Source: UBA2705 sp963977125
Lineage (GTDB): Bacteria > Pseudomonadota > Alphaproteobacteria > Micavibrionales > Micavibrionaceae
Assembly (NCBI GenBank): GCA_963977125.1
Contig: CAXBNJ010000001.1
Location: forward strand, 558,001-622,000
Direction of reading: 5' to 3'
Length of the DNA: 64,000 bases
A model generated the notes under the pieces. That model searched no databases, was not told where the DNA came from, and saw only the letters and a list, made by a program, of their open reading frames with translations. A program made the position numbers and the translations under genes. Numbering within the stretch: the first letter of the stretch is position 1; each line of letters begins with the position of its first letter. This document shows positions 1 to 8,817 of the stretch, in pieces.

Positions 1-842
1 ATATAGGGTAAATTGCCTTTTTGCGTACGGGTCACATAATCAAGCAATGCCCCCGCCGCGGAGATCTCAATGCGGTTAAATGTGCCAAAGCCATCAAGCG
101 CTTCAACACCAAAGGCTTTTTCCATTTTTTTATAGGCGTTGTCGCTGTTGAAAAAAGCAGGGGCTTGCGGCGTAATGAGGTTTTTATAGGGAGCGAATTT
201 CTCAAACAAACTCGGCATTTTGATAAGCGCGTCTGATAAAAGAAGTTCTTTACAGTCAATGCGGGCGAGCGCGGCGAATATATCTGATTCCGTGCCGCGC
301 TGAGTCCAAAACTCACCCGTAGAGAGTTCTAGCCATGCCACGGCGAAGTCATCACGAATGGCGGCGAGGGATGCTATATAGTTGCTTTCTTTGGCGCTAA
401 GCAAGTGGTCTTCGGTGAGCGTACCTTGCGTAACAACGCGGCGCACTTCACGATTAACCAGTATTTTTGATGTTGATCGGCCTTCGGCTTTGGCGCGGGC
501 TTTGGCTTGGTCAGGCGTTTCGGTTTGCTCGCAAATGGCGACTTTGTGGCCTGCGCGGATTAATTTGGCTAAATAAGGCTCATAAGAGTGAAAAGGCACG
601 CCGCACATAGCGATATCAGCGCCATTGGCTTTGCCGCGCTTAGTGAGCGTAATGCCAAGTATTTCAGAGGCGGTAATCGCATCATCAAAGAACAGTTCGT
701 AAAAATCACCCATGCGATAAAATAAGATACAATCAGGGTGCTCTTCTTTTATCATATGGAACTGTGCCATCATCGGCGTGTGTCCCGATGCGAGTAACTG
801 CTCGAATTGATCGTTTTTTGCTGATTGTGCTGTCATAAACAT
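1..842 (-). CDS. mutS: DNA mismatch repair protein MutS (N-terminal part, runs off the window)
   Basis: The leftward reading frame is open to position 1, so only about 280 N-terminal residues are visible. It begins with the MutS domain I pattern: a segment reading FYRMGDFYELFFDDA, which holds the Phe-x-Glu mismatch-sensing motif (GDFYE), followed by ITLTKRGKANG and the MCGVPFHSYE block. MutS binds mispaired bases as a dimer and starts repair with MutL. The start is chosen at 842 because an AGG lies 8 nt upstream; in-frame ATGs at 848 and 836 have poor spacing to that site. In many alphaproteobacteria glnD and murJ follow mutS. Here murJ is some 4.8 kb away and glnD is not seen. The identification is firm; ATPase and clamp domains are outside the window. 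Confidence 0.93.
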   Translation of the reverse strand, partial: MFMTAQSAKNDQFEQLLASGHTPMMAQFHMIKEEHPDCILFYRMGDFYELFFDDAITASEILGITLTKRGKANGADIAMCGVPFHSYEPYLAKLIRAGHKVAICEQTETPDQAKARAKAEGRSTSKILVNREVRRVVTQGTLTEDHLLSAKESNYIASLAAIRDDFAVAWLELSTGEFWTQRGTESDIFAALARIDCKELLLSDALIKMPSLFEKFAPYKNLITPQAPAFFNSDNAYKKMEKAFGVEALDGFGTFNRIEISAAGALLDYVTRTQKGNLPY

Positions 843-931
843 AGTCATAGCCTGTTTTTTTTAAATCGCTTAGTGATTTCAGATATGATAGAATAAATAT
901 CTGTGATTATTTTGATTTTGTAAGGACGTTT

Positions 932-1777
932 TTGAACAATATGACGTTATTTTTTCGAGTATTACTGTCTTTTCTCTGTGTTTTTGCCGTTGTGACCTAT
1001 GCCGATTTGGCGCATGCGCAGGCACAAAAAGAAATAGACCCCAATTTCATACCGCGCTCTTTATATTTGGAGCAGGCCTATACCCACTTCAAAGTTGAAA
1101 ATAGCCGTGCAGAATTTTTATCCAAGCGCGGTGTAGAGCTTTATGTGAAAAATCGTTTCATTAATGAGGCCTATGAGTTTTTGCAAGAGCGTGGACGTGA
1201 TATAAATATTGATGAGATTAATGGCATCGTTGTGGATTTACGCCACAATACGAACCTTGTGCATTTCCTTGGCCCTGATGTTACGGGCGGCATTAAAGGA
1301 ATTTTTGCTGTTGAGTTTAAAGGCGATAAAGCTGTTTATGTGCATTTTCCTAAAGTACCTAAATATATTGAAAATATGTACGAGGTTTATGTACTTGCAC
1401 AGAAATCAGTGAAGGGGCCGTGTAAGCTGCCTTATAATACAATCGTTATCCGTGAGAAAGATCAGTATTTAGCTTATAGCGTTGTCTCAGAGCCTCATGA
1501 GAAAAGCATCATAATGGGCGGGCATTTCCTTTTGAAGATATCAAAAAAGGATCAGAAGTGGGAAATCACTGAATATAAACCGTTTGATACTTTATGTGTG
1601 CCCGTCAGCAAAAATTTAATAGATAAATATGGCCGCCTTGCCATTAATTACGGCGCAATGCCCAATGAAATCCATTCGTTTTTATCCCTGCAATACAATC
1701 AAGAACTGTATATAAAAACAGGAACAGAGAATTGGTCTGTTGATAATTCTATCATCGATATTTCTACAAAAAAGTAG
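932..1777 (+). CDS. Secreted protein of unknown function
   Basis: I do not recognise this 281-residue protein. It starts with a clear Sec signal peptide: a hydrophobic stretch at residues 6-22 and a probable cleavage after Ala-His-Ala at residue 29. The mature part is mixed alpha/beta in character, rich in Lys and aromatic residues, with only two Cys (in GPCKLP and TLCVPV), which could form a disulfide in the periplasm. The start is TTG at 932, supported by AAGGA five bases upstream; the ATG at 941 would be 14 nt from it. It diverges from mutS and ends in a strong hairpin terminator, so it looks like a single-gene unit. No function is proposed. Confidence 0.7.
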   Translation: MNNMTLFFRVLLSFLCVFAVVTYADLAHAQAQKEIDPNFIPRSLYLEQAYTHFKVENSRAEFLSKRGVELYVKNRFINEAYEFLQERGRDINIDEINGIVVDLRHNTNLVHFLGPDVTGGIKGIFAVEFKGDKAVYVHFPKVPKYIENMYEVYVLAQKSVKGPCKLPYNTIVIREKDQYLAYSVVSEPHEKSIIMGGHFLLKISKKDQKWEITEYKPFDTLCVPVSKNLIDKYGRLAINYGAMPNEIHSFLSLQYNQELYIKTGTENWSVDNSIIDISTKK

Positions 1778-1800
1778 CGGCCGCTATGACCGCTACTTTT
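1770..1800. terminator. Bidirectional intrinsic terminator
   Basis: Perfect 11-bp inverted repeat AAAAGTAGCGG / CCGCTACTTTT with a 9-nt loop, A-rich before and T-rich after. It overlaps the stop codon of the rightward secreted-protein gene and lies just beyond the end of leftward dut, so it can end both convergent transcripts. Confidence 0.8.
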
Positions 1801-1839
1801 AGAAAAAAATCACTCATGAAAGAGATTATTCGTGGCTGT

Positions 1840-2340
1840 TTAGCTGTGTTGTGTGCCTGTCGAGCCAAAGCCGCCACTGCCGCGCTCTGTTTCGTCAAGG
1901 TCTTCGACAACGCGCCAGCTTACATTGGCGTGGCGGGCAATAACCATTTGGGCAATGCGCATGCCGCGCTCAATTGTGAAGTCTTCTTGGCCAAGGTTAA
2001 CAATAAGAACTTTAATCTCACCGCGATAATCCGCGTCAATTGTACCGGGGCTGTTAAGAACCGTGACGCCATATTTCATGGCAAGGCCTGAACGCGGACG
2101 TATTTGCGCTTCATAACCGGCCGGTAGGGCGATTGTCAGGCCGGTCGGCACCAAGGCGCGCTCCCCAGGGGCGAGCTCAATGGCTTCTTCTATCGCAGCA
2201 GATAAATCCATGCCAGCTGATTGTTCAGTCGCGTAAGTCGGCAGATTTAGGCCAACGGCGTGGTCATGAGGCTTGAGAGCAATTTCCACTTTCTCAAGAT
2301 CCTCTTTTATATTTAATGTGGCGGCGTTTAGCTCACTCAT
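1840..2340 (-). CDS. dut: Deoxyuridine 5'-triphosphate nucleotidohydrolase (dUTPase)
   Basis: Trimeric dUTPase hydrolysing dUTP to dUMP and PPi, which keeps uracil out of DNA and feeds dTMP synthesis. All five family motifs are visible in order: AGMDLSA, PRSGLAMKYG, NSPGTIDADYRGEI (with the catalytic Asp), ERGMRIAQMV and the C-terminal arm RGSGGFGSTG. The start is set at ATG 2340 because it overlaps the coaBC stop as ATGA and has AAAGG seven bases upstream. A longer reading from 2370 would overlap coaBC by about 30 bases. It is 166 residues, slightly longer than usual owing to a 25-residue N-terminal lead. It is translationally coupled to coaBC. Confidence 0.95.
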   Translation of the reverse strand: MSELNAATLNIKEDLEKVEIALKPHDHAVGLNLPTYATEQSAGMDLSAAIEEAIELAPGERALVPTGLTIALPAGYEAQIRPRSGLAMKYGVTVLNSPGTIDADYRGEIKVLIVNLGQEDFTIERGMRIAQMVIARHANVSWRVVEDLDETERGSGGFGSTGTQHS

Positions 2341-3707
2341 TTTGTAGCCTTTAATTTGGGTGTTGAACATTGAGTATGGGGTATGGTTTTTGTCTTTTCA
2401 AGCTGTTGAATTATTTTGCTCACAAGCATGTTGGCGAGTTCCGCCTTGCTCATATAAGGCCATGCATCTGTGTTTATTTCTTTGTTTTCTGGGCTCTGCG
2501 TTAAATAATCAACGCGATTGTGATCGGCGCCAAATACAGCATTTTTCGCGCTTATTTCATTGACGAGTAGCGCATCACAGCCTTTGCGTTTAAATTTATC
2601 ACGGCCGTTTTTATCGACATTATTCGTTTCAGCGGCAAAGCCAATCAATAGAGTCGGGCGCAGTGTTTTATGTTCCGCGAGGGTCTTTAATATATCGGGG
2701 GTTTGTGCAAATTCTAATATAGGCGCCAAGCCATCATCGCATTTTTTCAATTTCTGATCAGCGGCATTTTCAACGCGCCAGTCACTAACGGCGGCTGTGC
2801 ATATTGCAATATCAGCCGGTAGAGCTTTAAGGCTCGCATCAAGCATTTCATCAGCAGATTCGACATTATATATATGAACGCCTTTAGGGGGCGTTAGCGC
2901 TGTTGGCCCAGATATCAGGTGAACTTCCGCGCCTTGTTTGTATAAAGCCTGCGCAATGGCATAGCCTTGCTTGCCTGAAGATCGATTGCCGATAAAACGC
3001 ACAGGGTCAATTTTCTCGTAAGTCGGACCAGCGGTTACTAACGCTGTATAGCCTGTTAAAGGCTTTGCTTGACCAGATAGGCGGCTGAGTATTTCAGCGC
3101 AAATATGTTCAGGATCGGGTAGGCGTCCTGCGCCAATTTCACCGCAGGCCATTTCGCCGCTATCGGGCATGAGTATGTCTATGTCGCGGCTTTGTAGTGT
3201 TTCGATATTATGCTGCGTGGCTTTGTTTTCCCACATTTGTGGGTTCATAGCAGGGCAGATTAGAATATCTTTGTTCGCGGCAAGTAAAACAGCGCAGGCG
3301 AGGTCGTCGGCCATGCCGTTTGCAGCGCGGGCAATTATATTAGCGCTTGCGGGAACCACGACAATTAAATCTGCTTGACGTGAAAGCTGAATATGCCCCA
3401 TTTCGCTTTCGTCTTTTAACGAGAATAAATCAGTGTAAACGGCCTCGCCGCTTAATGCGCTAACGCTTAATGGAGTAATGAATTGCTGACCGCCTGCGGT
3501 CAAAATAGCCGGCGTTTTTATGCCGAATTTCTTTAGGAGGCGGATTAATTCGAGGGATTTATAAGCTGATATACCACCAGCAATGATAAGCAGTACGTTT
3601 TTGTCCGCAAAATCACAATGGCCTTTGCGAGCACTTTCATCGGCTCCCATTATCTCATGAGAAGCCGCTGAGCTGCGTTTATCTATTAAGGTATATTCTT
3701 TTGTCAT
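2337..3707 (-). CDS. coaBC: Bifunctional phosphopantothenoylcysteine decarboxylase / phosphopantothenate-cysteine ligase
   Basis: Two-domain coenzyme A biosynthesis enzyme. The N-terminal CoaC flavoprotein domain shows NVLLIIAGGISAYKSLELIR, the PASANIIA motif and the substrate-flap Cys in MACGEIGAGRLPDP. The C-terminal CoaB ligase domain shows GPTYEKIDPVRFIGNRSSGKQG and AAVSDWR. The 456-residue reading carries about 35 extra residues before the first beta strand. An alternative ATG at 3650 (residue 20) would avoid a 29-base overlap with the small upstream membrane-protein gene. Neither start has a strong ribosome binding site. It forms an operon with dut (ATGA overlap). The common alphaproteobacterial order ubiE-ubiB-coaBC-dut is kept except that ubiB is missing. 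Confidence 0.94.
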   Translation of the reverse strand: MTKEYTLIDKRSSAASHEIMGADESARKGHCDFADKNVLLIIAGGISAYKSLELIRLLKKFGIKTPAILTAGGQQFITPLSVSALSGEAVYTDLFSLKDESEMGHIQLSRQADLIVVVPASANIIARAANGMADDLACAVLLAANKDILICPAMNPQMWENKATQHNIETLQSRDIDILMPDSGEMACGEIGAGRLPDPEHICAEILSRLSGQAKPLTGYTALVTAGPTYEKIDPVRFIGNRSSGKQGYAIAQALYKQGAEVHLISGPTALTPPKGVHIYNVESADEMLDASLKALPADIAICTAAVSDWRVENAADQKLKKCDDGLAPILEFAQTPDILKTLAEHKTLRPTLLIGFAAETNNVDKNGRDKFKRKGCDALLVNEISAKNAVFGADHNRVDYLTQSPENKEINTDAWPYMSKAELANMLVSKIIQQLEKTKTIPHTQCSTPKLKATK

Positions 3708-3912
3708 CTAATCTGTTCAAAGCAGGGTTATATCCAATATTTTCTACTTTGTAGCTTATTCCTGCAGCGGGATCAAGTTTATCAAGCTCTAGAGCGCTAA
3801 CATAAGTGCTATCTGGCGAAAAACGCGCGGCTTTATATTGGGTTTGATGCATGAAGACACCAAAACTTAAAAAGACGACAAGGACGCTTAATAATACATA
3901 GATTTGACGCAT
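3679..3912 (-). CDS. Small single-pass membrane or exported protein, unknown
   Basis: A 77-residue reading frame starting MRQIYVLLSVLVVFLSFGVF: one positive residue, then a hydrophobic segment at about residues 4-21 that could be an anchor or uncleaved signal. It is followed by a polar tail with no cysteines. A GTGAG lies about 8-12 bases before the ATG. Its last 29 bases overlap the longest coaBC reading, but not if coaBC starts at 3650. It occupies the place where ubiB often sits. No family is recognised. The composition looks protein-like, but reality is only moderately supported. Confidence 0.5.
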   Translation of the reverse strand: MRQIYVLLSVLVVFLSFGVFMHQTQYKAARFSPDSTYVSALELDKLDPAAGISYKVENIGYNPALNRLDDKRIYLNR

Positions 3913-4088
3913 GTTTACTACTCACGATTAGATACAAATACATAGTGACAAATTCATATGATTACACAAGTCTAAATGCAGTGCTATGAATGCAATGTGT
4001 AAAATCAATATACTTTAAACTTAGCAAATAAGAATAATTTTGTCACTTAATTTATTTACAAGTTTTACCAATAAAGGCTTGGGTATTT

Positions 4089-4859
4089 CTAAAGTTTCCA
4101 GCCCCAGTGAATTGCGGCAACGCCGCAGCTGAGGTTTTTATAACCCGCTTGATCGAATCCAGCAGCTTTTATACGTTGGACAAGATCAGCTTGTTTAGGG
4201 AACTTACGAATACTTTCGACTAAATATTGGTAACTTGCCGCATCTTTTGCCACGATTTGGCCCATCTTGGGAATAACATTGTATGAATAGCTGTCATACA
4301 GTTTCTGCATGGCTGGATCGCTCATATGAGAAAACTCTAGACAATAGAATCGCCCCCCCGGTTTTAAGACGCGATGCGCTTCTTTAAGGGCTCTGTCTAT
4401 ATGAGTGACATTACGTAGGCCAAAGGCAATTGTGTACACATCTTTACTGTTGCTAGGCAGAGGCAAACTCTCTGCATTACCAGTAACCCAATCAATGCCT
4501 TCAAGGTATCCTTTGTCGATGGCGTTATCGCGCCCGACGCTTAACATTGATGTGTTAATGTCGCAGACGGTTATATCTGGGTTGTCTTGGGTGCGTTTAT
4601 AAATGCGGAAGGCAATATCACCTGTACCGCCAGCAACATCGAGGAAGCTTTGCCCAGAGCGCGGCTTAATCAGTTCAACAAGGCGGTTTTTCCACATGCG
4701 GTGTATACCGCCTGACATTACATCATTCATAATGTTGTAATTATCGGCAACGCTGTGAAAGACGCCTAAAACTTTTTCAGTCTTCTGCGCGGGGGATACG
4801 GCTTCTTCCCCGAACCAAGTGCTTTCAGGGTTTTGTTCTAAATCTGCTTTATTATTCAT
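4089..4859 (-). CDS. ubiE: Ubiquinone/menaquinone biosynthesis C-methyltransferase
   Basis: SAM-dependent class I methyltransferase that C-methylates the benzoquinol (or demethylmenaquinol) ring. Motif I is DVAGGTGDIAFRI; the family signatures KVLGVFHSVADNYNIMNDVMS and FGLRNVTHIDRALKEAHRVLKPGG are present, and the C-terminus has GVAAIHWGWKL. The start is ATG 4859 (256 residues) with an AGG about 10 bases upstream. A GTG at 4892 would add 11 residues. It points leftward toward coaBC across 176 bases of AT-rich DNA in which I see nothing else. With ubiG at 58.7-59.5 kb it indicates an aerobic ubiquinone pathway, matching complex I in the same window. Confidence 0.94.
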   Translation of the reverse strand: MNNKADLEQNPESTWFGEEAVSPAQKTEKVLGVFHSVADNYNIMNDVMSGGIHRMWKNRLVELIKPRSGQSFLDVAGGTGDIAFRIYKRTQDNPDITVCDINTSMLSVGRDNAIDKGYLEGIDWVTGNAESLPLPSNSKDVYTIAFGLRNVTHIDRALKEAHRVLKPGGRFYCLEFSHMSDPAMQKLYDSYSYNVIPKMGQIVAKDAASYQYLVESIRKFPKQADLVQRIKAAGFDQAGYKNLSCGVAAIHWGWKL

Positions 4860-4926
4860 AGGGTGATGCCTAACTATCTTGTTCGCTCTCACGTAAATTT
4901 AATAATGATAGTTAGGCTGTTCGCTT

Positions 4927-5436
4927 TTAGTTTACAAGCCTTAACGTTGGCCCAGCTTGATCATTTTGTGCATTAAATTCTATTGCAGACCATTGGCGGT
5001 CGGCTCGAGTAAAGGCACTAATCGCTTGATAAATTGTAGGGGCACGCAAATGCTTGAGCATTTCAGGGTTTTGCTCTTGATAAAATCGATCAAGATAAAG
5101 CGCTGATTTGTCACTATCAGAATAATATTTAAGTGTTAAAAGTGGAACATTATAGTCCTTATGTAATGCATCGTCATGATATAAGCCGTTAAACACAAGA
5201 GTGATTGGCGATTCAATATTTGATTTTATGGCATAAGGCTGCAGAAGGCTGCTTTTGGTTTTTCCCGTTAAGTGGCGCAAATATTCAGCGGCAGCTTGTG
5301 GTGTATAAGGTTTTATTGTGATTTCAGCATCTTTACACGTTTCAATATGTATAAAAATTTCTTCTGAGTTTATTAAGCGCGTTTTGCTTTCGCGGTTAAA
5401 TAAATCTGATAGTAAATTAGCTGTGATGCGGTTCAT
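4927..5436 (-). CDS. Hypothetical protein
   Basis: An unrecognised cytoplasmic-looking protein of about 169 residues with no signal or membrane segment. It contains an even mix of helix- and strand-forming residues and a single Cys in HIETCKDAE. ATG 5436 is preferred because AGGG sits nine bases upstream; the ATG at 5445 abuts that site. It is upstream of ubiE in the same direction with a gap of about 70 bases and may share its transcript. No domain could be assigned. Confidence 0.65.
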   Translation of the reverse strand: MNRITANLLSDLFNRESKTRLINSEEIFIHIETCKDAEITIKPYTPQAAAEYLRHLTGKTKSSLLQPYAIKSNIESPITLVFNGLYHDDALHKDYNVPLLTLKYYSDSDKSALYLDRFYQEQNPEMLKHLRAPTIYQAISAFTRADRQWSAIEFNAQNDQAGPTLRLVN

Positions 5437-5623
5437 AATATTCATCCCTGATCGTCTTTTTTTATTTTTTATACTTTCTTTATAGGTTTAGGCGTGTTTT
5501 TTGTCAATGTAATAATATGTTAATAGCAAGCAAGGCTTTGATATAAGTTTATCTTGTTTATAAGCAAGGCTAAACCAGCCCAATCAGGGTGACAGCGATT
5601 GAAAAAATGGCCATAAATAATTT

Positions 5624-7171
5624 ATGAATTTTTTCAAAGCGATGGCCACTGTTGCGGGCCTGACATTTATAAGCCGTATTGCCGGTTTTCTACGCGATAT
5701 ACTCACCGCCGCTTTGCTTGGCGCAGGGCCGCTTGCTGATGCATTTTTTGTTGCCTTGAAACTGCCCAATTTTTTCCGTCGAATAAGTGCAGAGGGCGCT
5801 TTTACCGTCGCTTTCGTACCTATTTACACGTCAATAAAGCAAGAACGCGGTGATAAAGAAGCCGCATTATTCGCCGCGCATATCGTCATGCTTATGACGG
5901 CTATTCTCGGGGCGTTTATCGCTCTATGTATGATGCTTATGCCTTTTGTCATCATGTTGATTGCCCCCGGTTTTGAGGTGGGCAGCGAGCGATATATCGC
6001 AGCGATAGACTATGCGCGGATTACCTTTCCTTATTTATTGCTCATTTCAATCACAGCAATGTTTGGCGCTATGCTTAATGCCAATGGTAAGTTCGCCCCC
6101 TTTGCCGCCGCGCCGATATTGTTTAACCTGACACTTATTGCGGCGATGGTTTTTGCCCATCATAACGGCTATGAAGTCGCCAAGGCTTTATCTATGGGTA
6201 TTACGGTTTCGGGCTTTGTTCAGCTTGGCTTTATGGCGCTGATGGTGTTTAGAAACAAAATCCAGCCAAAATTCAAGTCTTTCTCATTTGATAATGATGT
6301 TAAAAAAGTCTTCTCCCTAATGGGCCCGGGCGTGCTTGGGGCAGGGGTGATGCATATCAATCTATTTGCGGATCTGATTATTGCATCTTTCCTTCCTGTT
6401 GGGGCTATTTCGGCGCTGTATTATGCTGATAGGCTCAATCAATTGCCGCTTGGCGTTGTCGGCATTGCGATGGGCACGGCATTGCTGCCCATGTTATCTT
6501 TGGCGATTGCTAAGGCCAATTCAGCACGCGCTAAAGAATTATTTAACCAAGCGCTTGAAGCCTGCGTGTTTTTTGCTTTGCCTGCAGCGCTGGCTTTATT
6601 CTTATTGTCAGACTTTATAATCTCTGTTCTGTTTGAACGCGGCGCATTTGATGGGGAAAGCACAAGGCGCTCTGCTTTTGCTTTGATGGGCTATTGTGTG
6701 GGCTTGACGCCTTATGTTGCCAGTAAGGTTTTATCGACGGTGTTTTGGGCGAATAAAGATACATGGACGCCTGTTAAAATCTCTATACGGATCACTGTGC
6801 TGAATATCATTTTATCACTGATATTAATTATACCGTTCCAAGAAGCGGGCATTGCACTATCTACGGGGCTTGTTGGCTGGTTACAGTTCTTTTTATTAAA
6901 GCGGGCTTCGCGCGGTTATGATGAAGCGCAGCTGACATCTGGTTTTTATAAGCGGATTATTAAATTATTCGCTTCTGCACTGATTATGGGCGCGATTGTT
7001 TTTAGCGCAGCGCTGGCCTTACGGCCTTTATTTACTGATGGTCTCTCAGAATTTATTTTGCTGGGCTTTATTGTTTTTCTGGGCATTGCGGCCTATATTT
7101 CAAGCGTCTTTTTGTTGCGCATTTATAGATTAAGTGATATCAAAAATTTATTCGTCAAACCACAAAGTTAA
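5624..7171 (+). CDS. murJ: Lipid II flippase MurJ (MviN)
   Basis: A 515-residue polytopic inner-membrane protein of the MATE-like MurJ family, which flips lipid II across the inner membrane for peptidoglycan synthesis. It opens with the typical TVAGLTFISRIAGFLRDIL and has the LGAGPLADAFFVALKLPNFFRR block with the conserved Asp and Arg. About 14 hydrophobic segments follow, with the GAISALYYADRLNQLPLGVVGIA signature near the middle. The ribosome binding site is weak. trpS follows 20 bases downstream, so the two are probably co-transcribed, as in many alphaproteobacteria, where glnD usually precedes murJ. Here nothing resembling glnD is present upstream. Confidence 0.95.
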   Translation: MNFFKAMATVAGLTFISRIAGFLRDILTAALLGAGPLADAFFVALKLPNFFRRISAEGAFTVAFVPIYTSIKQERGDKEAALFAAHIVMLMTAILGAFIALCMMLMPFVIMLIAPGFEVGSERYIAAIDYARITFPYLLLISITAMFGAMLNANGKFAPFAAAPILFNLTLIAAMVFAHHNGYEVAKALSMGITVSGFVQLGFMALMVFRNKIQPKFKSFSFDNDVKKVFSLMGPGVLGAGVMHINLFADLIIASFLPVGAISALYYADRLNQLPLGVVGIAMGTALLPMLSLAIAKANSARAKELFNQALEACVFFALPAALALFLLSDFIISVLFERGAFDGESTRRSAFALMGYCVGLTPYVASKVLSTVFWANKDTWTPVKISIRITVLNIILSLILIIPFQEAGIALSTGLVGWLQFFLLKRASRGYDEAQLTSGFYKRIIKLFASALIMGAIVFSAALALRPLFTDGLSEFILLGFIVFLGIAAYISSVFLLRIYRLSDIKNLFVKPQS

Positions 7172-7191
7172 TTTAAGAATAGAGCATAATA

Positions 7192-8196
7192 ATGACTAAG
7201 CGTATTTTATCAGGCATGCAGCCGACCAATCAATTGCACCTTGGAAATTATCTCGGCGCTTTGCGTAATTGGGTAAAAATGCAGGATGCTGGCGAATATG
7301 AAACATTATTCTGCGTGGTTGATCTGCACGCGATTACTGCGACTTATGATCCCGCTAAACTCCGTCAAAGCACGCGCGAAATTGCCGCGGCCTATATTGC
7401 TGCGGGCGTGGATCCTGAAAAATCTATTCTGTTCCCCCAATCTGCCGTGCCCGCGCATTCGCAGCTTATGTGGTTGCTTGCGACCATGACGCAAATGGGT
7501 AAGCTTAACCGTATGACGCAGTTTAAAGATAAAGCGGGTAAGAACAAAGAAAAAGCCGGACTCGGCCTGTATTCCTATCCAGTGCTGATGGCGGCGGATA
7601 TTCTCATCTATAAAGCCACTCATGTTCCCGTTGGTGATGATCAGCGCCAACATTTAGAGCTCGCGCGAGAAATTGCCGGTACATTTAACCATCGCTATGG
7701 GCAAGATTATTTCCCTGAGCCTGAATCAGTGATTATGGGTGAGGGCGCACGCATTATGTCGCTACGTAATGGCGGCGAAAAAATGAGCAAATCAGCGCCC
7801 AGTGATATGACGCGGATTAATTTGACCGATGATGCCGATTTAATCGCCCAGAAAATCAGAAAAGCCAAAACCGACCCTGAACCACTGCCTGAGACCTTCG
7901 CAGAATTGGAAGAGCGCCCAGAGGCTAAAAACCTTGTCACTATTTATGCCGCTCTGGCTGATATAACCGGTGATGCGGTTATGGCTGAATTTGCAGGTAA
8001 GACATTCTCAGAATTTAAACCCGCTTTATGCGACCTAGCGGTGGGTCACCTCGCGCCAATCTCCGCGCGTATGAACGAGCTGCTCGCCGATACCGCACAA
8101 ATTGATGCCTATCTACAACGCGGTGCAGATCGCGCCAATGAAATAGCTAAGCCGCATATAGATGAGGTTCTGGATCTTATGGGTTTTTGGCGGTAA
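7192..8196 (+). CDS. trpS: Tryptophanyl-tRNA synthetase
   Basis: Class I aminoacyl-tRNA synthetase charging tRNA-Trp. The HIGH-type motif is QLHLGN (residues 14-19), and the KMSKS loop is intact at residues 197-201 (EKMSKSAPSD). It also has the Trp-specific GDDQRQHLELARE block. The 334-residue length is normal for the bacterial enzyme. It follows murJ by 20 bases. I see no leader peptide or attenuator upstream. Confidence 0.97.
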   Translation: MTKRILSGMQPTNQLHLGNYLGALRNWVKMQDAGEYETLFCVVDLHAITATYDPAKLRQSTREIAAAYIAAGVDPEKSILFPQSAVPAHSQLMWLLATMTQMGKLNRMTQFKDKAGKNKEKAGLGLYSYPVLMAADILIYKATHVPVGDDQRQHLELAREIAGTFNHRYGQDYFPEPESVIMGEGARIMSLRNGGEKMSKSAPSDMTRINLTDDADLIAQKIRKAKTDPEPLPETFAELEERPEAKNLVTIYAALADITGDAVMAEFAGKTFSEFKPALCDLAVGHLAPISARMNELLADTAQIDAYLQRGADRANEIAKPHIDEVLDLMGFWR

Positions 8197-8229
8197 CATG
8201 AGTTACGCGCCGGTCTATTTACATAACAC

Positions 8230-8258
8230 TTGACGTTGAGTGATATCTATGTTACCAT
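8230..8258 (+). promoter_or_regulatory. Predicted sigma-70 promoter for the 8299 gene
   Basis: TTGACG at 8230-8235, 17-bp spacer, TACCAT at 8253-8258. It lies about 40 bases before ATG 8299, which supports that ATG over an in-frame TTG at 8230. Confidence 0.45.
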
Positions 8259-8298
8259 CCCTTCTAACTTCAATAATTATAGTTTTAAAGAGGATAAA

Positions 8299-8712
8299 AT
8301 GAGTAACATTCAAAAGCCATTAAAAGAGTTGGACAAACTGGCCGATGTGTCAGCAATGTTTTGTAACCTAGCATTTGCTAATTCAAAAATCCTCGCAGCG
8401 CTTAATAAGAATGCTTCAGAAGAAGAGGCGGATAATTTTCGGTCTTTATCTGATGAGCTCGTAGCTCTGCAAGGTCCGCGAAGCTTAAGTGTTTTTGTCC
8501 CTTTGGACGCCCTGAACCTCAAGGCAAAAACGGAAGATGATCGTAAAGCAGAGGCGCTAAAAGAAATTGAGTTCGTTGAGCTCTTTACGGAGATTGTTTC
8601 TAGAACAACTCCTCTGGAAGCCTTAAGCGCATTGGTAGTTGATAAAAGCGAAGAGCTGAGCCAAGGTTTTATATCGGTGCAGGCGCCAAACCTAGCAAAG
8701 CTATGTATTTAA
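8299..8712 (+). CDS. Hypothetical small acidic protein
   Basis: A 137-residue protein that I cannot assign. It is mostly helix-prone, rich in Ala, Leu, Glu and Lys, with no signal peptide or membrane segment. The start at 8299 has AAAGAGG at a good distance and a plausible promoter upstream. It ends before a strong terminator, so it is a single-gene unit between trpS and the leftward deacetylase-like gene. No conserved motif is recognised. Confidence 0.65.
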   Translation: MSNIQKPLKELDKLADVSAMFCNLAFANSKILAALNKNASEEEADNFRSLSDELVALQGPRSLSVFVPLDALNLKAKTEDDRKAEALKEIEFVELFTEIVSRTTPLEALSALVVDKSEELSQGFISVQAPNLAKLCI

Positions 8713-8756
8713 GATTATTATGAGGCATAGATTAACTCGGCAGTGATTTAAGTATA

Positions 8757-8786
8757 AAAAAGGCGTGTGGTATCTCTCGCCTTTTT
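8757..8786. terminator. Intrinsic terminator between convergent genes
   Basis: Stem AAAAAGGCG / CGCCTTTTT with a 12-nt loop and flanking A/T runs. It serves the 8299 gene and possibly the leftward deacetylase-like gene. Confidence 0.75.
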
Positions 8787-8817
8787 GCTTGGCTAGCTTT
8801 GTTCGTTGCAGCAGCGT

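Noticed and set aside
3157..3378. Frames opposite coaBC, for example the Met/Ser-rich one near 3169
   Set aside because: Shadow of the strongly conserved coaBC coding strand.
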